From contig NZ_PYAK01000015.1 of the NCBI RefSeq assembly GCF_003264365.1, forward strand, positions 62,001 through 126,000: a stretch of 64,000 nucleotides of DNA, in the 5' to 3' direction. The notes below the pieces were generated by a model. That model was not told the origin of the DNA, did not search any database, and was given only the letters and a program-made list of their open reading frames with translations. Position 1 is the first letter of the stretch. The number at the start of each line of letters is the position of its first letter. The position numbers and the translations under genes are program-made. Below are positions 60,691 to 64,000 of this stretch, in pieces. The DNA is from Micromonospora noduli. Its GTDB lineage: Bacteria; Actinomycetota; Actinomycetes; Mycobacteriales; Micromonosporaceae.

Positions 60691-62490
60691 ATGACCAGGT
60701 CGACCCGTCGTCCGCTCCGCTCACTCGCGCTCGGCCTGGCTCTGGTGATCCTGGGCACGGTGCTCCCCACCACCGGGGCGGTCGCCGCGACACCCACGTC
60801 CGGTCCGCCGACCGTCACCCCCGCGGACATCCAGTTCCGTCACGACACGTTGCGGCGCGGCAGCGCCCGTCAGGTCGGGCTGCTCCCCGACCAGGTGGGT
60901 CGCCTGCCCGCCGACCTGGCGGCGTATCTACAGCCGACCCCGGAGCACCCCGGCTACCCGGCGTACGCCGGCGCGGTGGTCCTGGCCGCCAAGGACGGTG
61001 TGATCGTTGAGCACGCCGCCGTGGGCAGCGCGGTCAAGTACTCCGCGGTTGGGCCACCGCCCGACCTGGTCGGTGTGGAACTCCCCGCCGACCAGCAGAT
61101 CCCGACCCGGCGCGACACCATCTTCGACCTGGCGTCGGTGTCGAAACTGTTCACCACGATCGTCGCCATGCAGCAGGTGGAGCGGGGGCGGGTGGAGCTG
61201 GACACGCCGGTCGTCCGGTACGTCCCGGAGTTCGCCGCCGGCGGCAAGGCGGCGGTCACCGTGCGGATGCTGCTCACCCACACATCGGGTCTGCCCGCGT
61301 TCACACCACTGTGGAGCAGATACCCGACACCGGCCGAGCGATTCGCCGCCGCCCTCGCCACGCCGCTCACCACCGGGGCAACGCCCGGTAGCCAGTACGT
61401 CTACTCCGACCTGGGGCTGATCGCGCTGGGTGTCCTGCTGGAGCGGGTAACCGGTCGACCATTGGCCGACCTGGTCCGCGACGGCGTGACCGGGCCGCTG
61501 GGCATGACCGACACGGGCTACAACCCGGGCCCGGAGCGGCGGTCGCGGATCGCCGCGACCGAATACCAGCCGTACGCTGGACGCGGCATGGTGTGGGGCG
61601 AGGTGCACGACGAGAACGCGTGGTCGCTCGGCGGGGTGGCCGGGCACGCCGGGGTCTTCTCCACGGCCGCGGACCTGGCCGTGCTCTGCCAGTCACTGCT
61701 CAACGGCGGCGAATACCGCGGCCGGCGGATCCTGCGCTCGGAAACGGTGCGCGCGATGCTGGTCAATCACAACGCGCCGCTCGAGTCGGCCTACCCGGAG
61801 AGCGACCGCGGGCTCGGCTTCGAGCTGAACAAGCACTGGTACATGATGGGGCTCTCCTCTCCGGTGGCCTTCGGGCACACCGGCTTCACCGGAACGTCGA
61901 TCGTCATCGACCCGCTCTCCCACTCGTTCGTCGTCATGCTCAGCAACCGGGTGCACCCGGACCGGGGCTGGGGCAGCAACAACGTCGCCCGACGGGCCGT
62001 CGCGCGTGACCTCGCGGAGGCGATGCCGGTACGGCCGCGCTCGGCCAGCGCCTGGCGGGCCGACCCACGCGACTCCGCGACGAGCACGCTCACGGCGCCG
62101 CTGCGTCGGCCCGGCCGTGGCGGGACGGCGAGCTTCCTGCTCTGGTACGACACCGAGCCCCGCTTTGACAGCGCGCGATTCGAGGTTTCCACCGACGGTG
62201 GTCAGAGCTGGGTGCCGACGACGATGCAGCTCCGCGACGCAGCCCGCCGGTGGAGCGCCGACGGCACGGTCACCGGCTACGGGGGTCGGGTGTGGTGGCA
62301 GGTCACGGTGGCGCTGCCCGATCAGGCCACCCACCTGCGGTTCAGCAGCAGCACCGACGGCTCCGGCCAGGGGCGTGGCGTCTACGTCGACCGGCTCGTA
62401 GCGGCGGACCGGCACGGCATGCTCTTTTCCGGCGAGGGTGCCGACGCCTCCCGGTTCGTCGCCGACGGGTGGTCACCGGCGCGGAGCTGA
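60691..62490 (+). CDS. Secreted beta-lactamase-fold serine hydrolase (AmiE/YbbE-like)
   Basis: A 599-residue exported protein. A signal peptide covers residues 1-33. The class-C-type hydrolase domain has FDLASVSKLFT (SxxK, Ser near 149), YVYSDLG (Y-S-D in place of YxN) and FGHTGFTG (HTG). Residues about 455-599 form an extra beta-sandwich domain (LLWYDTEPRFDSARFEVSTDGGQSW). The Bacillus counterpart AmiE (YbbE) removes peptides from MurNAc. ATG 60691 is seven bases after GAGGAG; GTG 60688 is less well spaced. Follows namZ by 11 bp. Confidence 0.9.
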   Translation: MTRSTRRPLRSLALGLALVILGTVLPTTGAVAATPTSGPPTVTPADIQFRHDTLRRGSARQVGLLPDQVGRLPADLAAYLQPTPEHPGYPAYAGAVVLAAKDGVIVEHAAVGSAVKYSAVGPPPDLVGVELPADQQIPTRRDTIFDLASVSKLFTTIVAMQQVERGRVELDTPVVRYVPEFAAGGKAAVTVRMLLTHTSGLPAFTPLWSRYPTPAERFAAALATPLTTGATPGSQYVYSDLGLIALGVLLERVTGRPLADLVRDGVTGPLGMTDTGYNPGPERRSRIAATEYQPYAGRGMVWGEVHDENAWSLGGVAGHAGVFSTAADLAVLCQSLLNGGEYRGRRILRSETVRAMLVNHNAPLESAYPESDRGLGFELNKHWYMMGLSSPVAFGHTGFTGTSIVIDPLSHSFVVMLSNRVHPDRGWGSNNVARRAVARDLAEAMPVRPRSASAWRADPRDSATSTLTAPLRRPGRGGTASFLLWYDTEPRFDSARFEVSTDGGQSWVPTTMQLRDAARRWSADGTVTGYGGRVWWQVTVALPDQATHLRFSSSTDGSGQGRGVYVDRLVAADRHGMLFSGEGADASRFVADGWSPARS

Positions 62491-62551
62491 GACTGTACGG
62501 GCCCGAGAGCAATTTGACCCTCGACCGGGTTGAGGCCCGACCATCGGCGAC

Positions 62552-63028
62552 ATGACCGACCAAGCGACCGTCGACCCGACCATGGCCCGCATCATCGAGG
62601 CCGTGCAGCTCGGCCAGAGCGGCGCACCTGCCCGCGCCCGTGAGCTGCTCACCGCGTTGTGGGACGAACTCGGCCCCACCGGTGACGCCCTGCACCGCTG
62701 CACGCTGGCGCACTACCTCGCGGACCTCCAGGAAAACACCGAGGCGGAGCTGGCCTGGGACGAACGTGCCCTGGCCGCCGTGTCCGACCTGACCGACGAA
62801 CGCGCCCAGCGGTATCTGTCCTCGCTCCAGGTCCAGGCGTTCCTGCCGTCGCTGTACCTCAACCTGGCCGACTGCCACCGGCGCCTGGGCAACGTCGGCC
62901 CGGCCCGGGAGTACCTTGCCCGAGCCCGCGAACACCTGGTGCGGCTACCGGACGACCCGTACGGCGAGAGCATCCGCGACGCGGTCCGGGACTTCGTCGC
63001 GGACGATCCGACCGACCGACGGCGGTAG
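62552..63028 (+). CDS. TPR-like small protein
   Basis: A 158-residue all-helical protein with about three tetratricopeptide-like pairs: ARIIEAVQLGQSGAPARARELLTALWDEL, HRCTLAHYLADLQENTEAELAWDERALAAV and YLNLADCHRRLGNVGPAREYLARAREHL. No signal peptide or enzyme motif. Probably a cytosolic interaction protein; it may have its own promoter, as it starts 61 bp after the hydrolase. Its stop lies in a terminator hairpin. Confidence 0.82.
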   Translation: MTDQATVDPTMARIIEAVQLGQSGAPARARELLTALWDELGPTGDALHRCTLAHYLADLQENTEAELAWDERALAAVSDLTDERAQRYLSSLQVQAFLPSLYLNLADCHRRLGNVGPAREYLARAREHLVRLPDDPYGESIRDAVRDFVADDPTDRRR

Positions 63029-63043
63029 TGGCCGGTCGGTCGG
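63008..63043. terminator. Bidirectional terminator, 11-bp stem
   Basis: CCGACCGACCG (63008-63018) pairs exactly with 63033-63043 around a 14-base loop. The stem covers the last codons of the TPR-like gene and the gap to the convergent AraC gene. Confidence 0.7.
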
Positions 63044-63044
63044 G

Positions 63045-64000
63045 TCACCGATCCTGGCGAGCGACGCCCGTGCGGTATTCCTGCGGCGAACGTCCGTAGT
63101 GGGCACGGAAGAGGCGGCTGAAGTGGGCCTTGTCCGGGAAACCCCAGCGGGCGGCGATGGCATGGATCGGCTGTCGCAACAGCGGGTTGCCGAGATCGCG
63201 GCGGCACTGCTCCAGGCGCTTGGCGCGGATGAGTTCGGCAACCGTCGTCGACTCCGCCTCGAACAGGCGGTGCAGCGACCGTGGCGAGATGTGGTGGGCG
63301 GCGGCGACGCTGCGAGGGCTGAGCTCGTCACTGTCGAGGTGCCGGTCGATGAAGTCGACGACCCGGGCCCGCAGTGCGGTCTGCCGCGCCTCCGGTGACA
63401 GGGTGTCCTCGATGTCGAGGTACTGAGCGAGCGCGGCGGTGAGCAGGTCCACCGCCACCCCGCCCAGGATCTCGGCCTGGGCCGGCTCGAACTGCTCCGG
63501 ATGCGCCGCGATGCTGCGCAGGTGGTGGGCCAACAGCCCGCCGACGCCGACGTGCGACGGCATCGGCGTGGCCAGCAGGCGGCGGAGCCGGTCCGGCGCC
63601 AGGGGCAGCGCCGCGTGCGGTATCTGCACGGTGATGGAGGTGGCGGGACCGGGGCCGTCCGCGCGATGCCGGGCGACGTGCGGCCGCGCGGTGTCCAAGA
63701 GGGTGAAGTGGTTCGCGGCTTCCAGCGTGGACTCGGTGCGATCCTGGATCAGGGTGCTGTGACCCGTCAGTGGTAGCGCGAGTTGATACACATCCCCCTC
63801 GGCTCGGCGGACCAGTTTCGTGGGCCGGATCGAGTCCAGCGACGGGTAGCGCAGCGAGGTCATCCGAATGCGGCCGAGATCGATGGCCTGCGCGTAGGCC
63901 ACGAAGTTGTCCAGGTGGCCGCTGCTGATGTGCGCCGGCGCCGTCTCCTGAGCGACCAGGGCATACCAGAACGCGAACCGGTCCGCCGGGGGCAGGACCG
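63045..64000 (-). CDS. AraC-family regulator with AraC-binding-like N-domain, 5' end missing
   Basis: The C-terminal 100 residues are a double helix-turn-helix (LSPRSVAAAHHISPRSLHRLFEAESTTVAELIRAKRLEQCRRDLGNPLLRQPIHAIAARWGFPDKAHFSRLFRAHYGRSPQEYR). The N-terminal domain, still open at the window edge, reads LPPADRFAFWYALVAQET followed by HLDNFVAYAQAIDLGRIRMTSLRYPSL, the AraC-binding-like (PF14525) pattern. The frame has no stop up to 64000, so the gene starts outside the window. GTG 63902 is unlikely to be the true start, as the conserved domain begins before it. Confidence 0.93.
   Translation of the reverse strand, partial: VLPPADRFAFWYALVAQETAPAHISSGHLDNFVAYAQAIDLGRIRMTSLRYPSLDSIRPTKLVRRAEGDVYQLALPLTGHSTLIQDRTESTLEAANHFTLLDTARPHVARHRADGPGPATSITVQIPHAALPLAPDRLRRLLATPMPSHVGVGGLLAHHLRSIAAHPEQFEPAQAEILGGVAVDLLTAALAQYLDIEDTLSPEARQTALRARVVDFIDRHLDSDELSPRSVAAAHHISPRSLHRLFEAESTTVAELIRAKRLEQCRRDLGNPLLRQPIHAIAARWGFPDKAHFSRLFRAHYGRSPQEYRTGVARQDR

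Noticed and set aside
58760..60793. A 677-codon minus-strand frame opposite nagZ and namZ
   Set aside because: Antisense shadow of two strongly conserved hydrolase genes.

Overview
The window is high-GC DNA from an actinomycete, most likely Micromonospora or a close relative in the Micromonosporaceae. I infer this from the codon bias towards G/C at third positions, many GTG starts, -10-like boxes placed only 6-8 nt before GTG or ATG (leaderless transcripts), XRE/DUF5753 plus DUF397 cassettes, a DinB/DUF664 protein and a rifampin monooxygenase of the Rox type. I found no rRNA, tRNA, CRISPR array, IS element or phage module. It reads as chromosomal arm or accessory DNA: short one- to three-gene units, each usually with its own local regulator.

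Layout. 1-5.9 kb: end of a peroxiredoxin, a hypothetical protein, two divergent MarR-type regulators with operator palindromes between them, an Eis-type acetyltransferase and cydAB (cytochrome bd oxidase). 5.9-13.2 kb: PlsC-type acyltransferase, TetR-SDR pair, glycerophosphodiesterase, Atg22-like MFS protein, thymidine kinase, LtrA-type membrane protein and a small anchored protein. 13.3-18.0 kb: AidB-like acyl-CoA dehydrogenase, anchored beta-propeller, LLM oxidoreductase, VOC and RidA proteins. 18.0-24.2 kb: tyrosine recombinase, Hsp20 under a HAIR-type element, a GNAT coupled to an antibiotic-resistance-type ABC-F gene that carries a leader peptide and switchable hairpins, DUF6069, and several MarR/DUF2087 regulators. 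24.3-32.7 kb: MFS exporter, XRE/DUF397 cassette with two divergent microgenes, an uncharacterised membrane pair, GNAT, peptidase E, a long palindrome, DinB and aldo-keto reductase.

32.7-45.9 kb: SigE-like ECF sigma factor with a DUF4232 protein, a GT39-like glycosyltransferase, an Rrf2/NmrA divergent pair that looks like the RsrR redox circuit, GNATs, an MFS-LysR pair, a broken oxidoreductase, an ArsR-SRPBCC-DHFR-like unit, an HNH protein lacking its usual first His, a zinc-ribbon protein, a uridine-kinase-like protein and a phosphotransferase. 45.9-53.8 kb: ArsR-ArsC fusion coupled to a VOC protein, S9 peptidase, HxlR-DUF899-PPOX unit, rifampin monooxygenase behind a large palindrome, and TetR. 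53.9-64 kb: NmrA-like SDR, an ABC-2 exporter with two permeases, then a secreted peptidoglycan-scavenging cluster NagZ-NamZ-serine hydrolase (same trio as ybbD-ybbC-ybbE of Bacillus subtilis), a TPR-like protein and an AraC regulator that runs off the window.

Main themes are antibiotic self-protection (ABC-F, Rox, MFS pumps, Eis-like and phosphotransferase-like enzymes), redox and arsenic sensing, and turnover of peptidoglycan sugars. All functional assignments come from motif recognition by eye; no database search was run.
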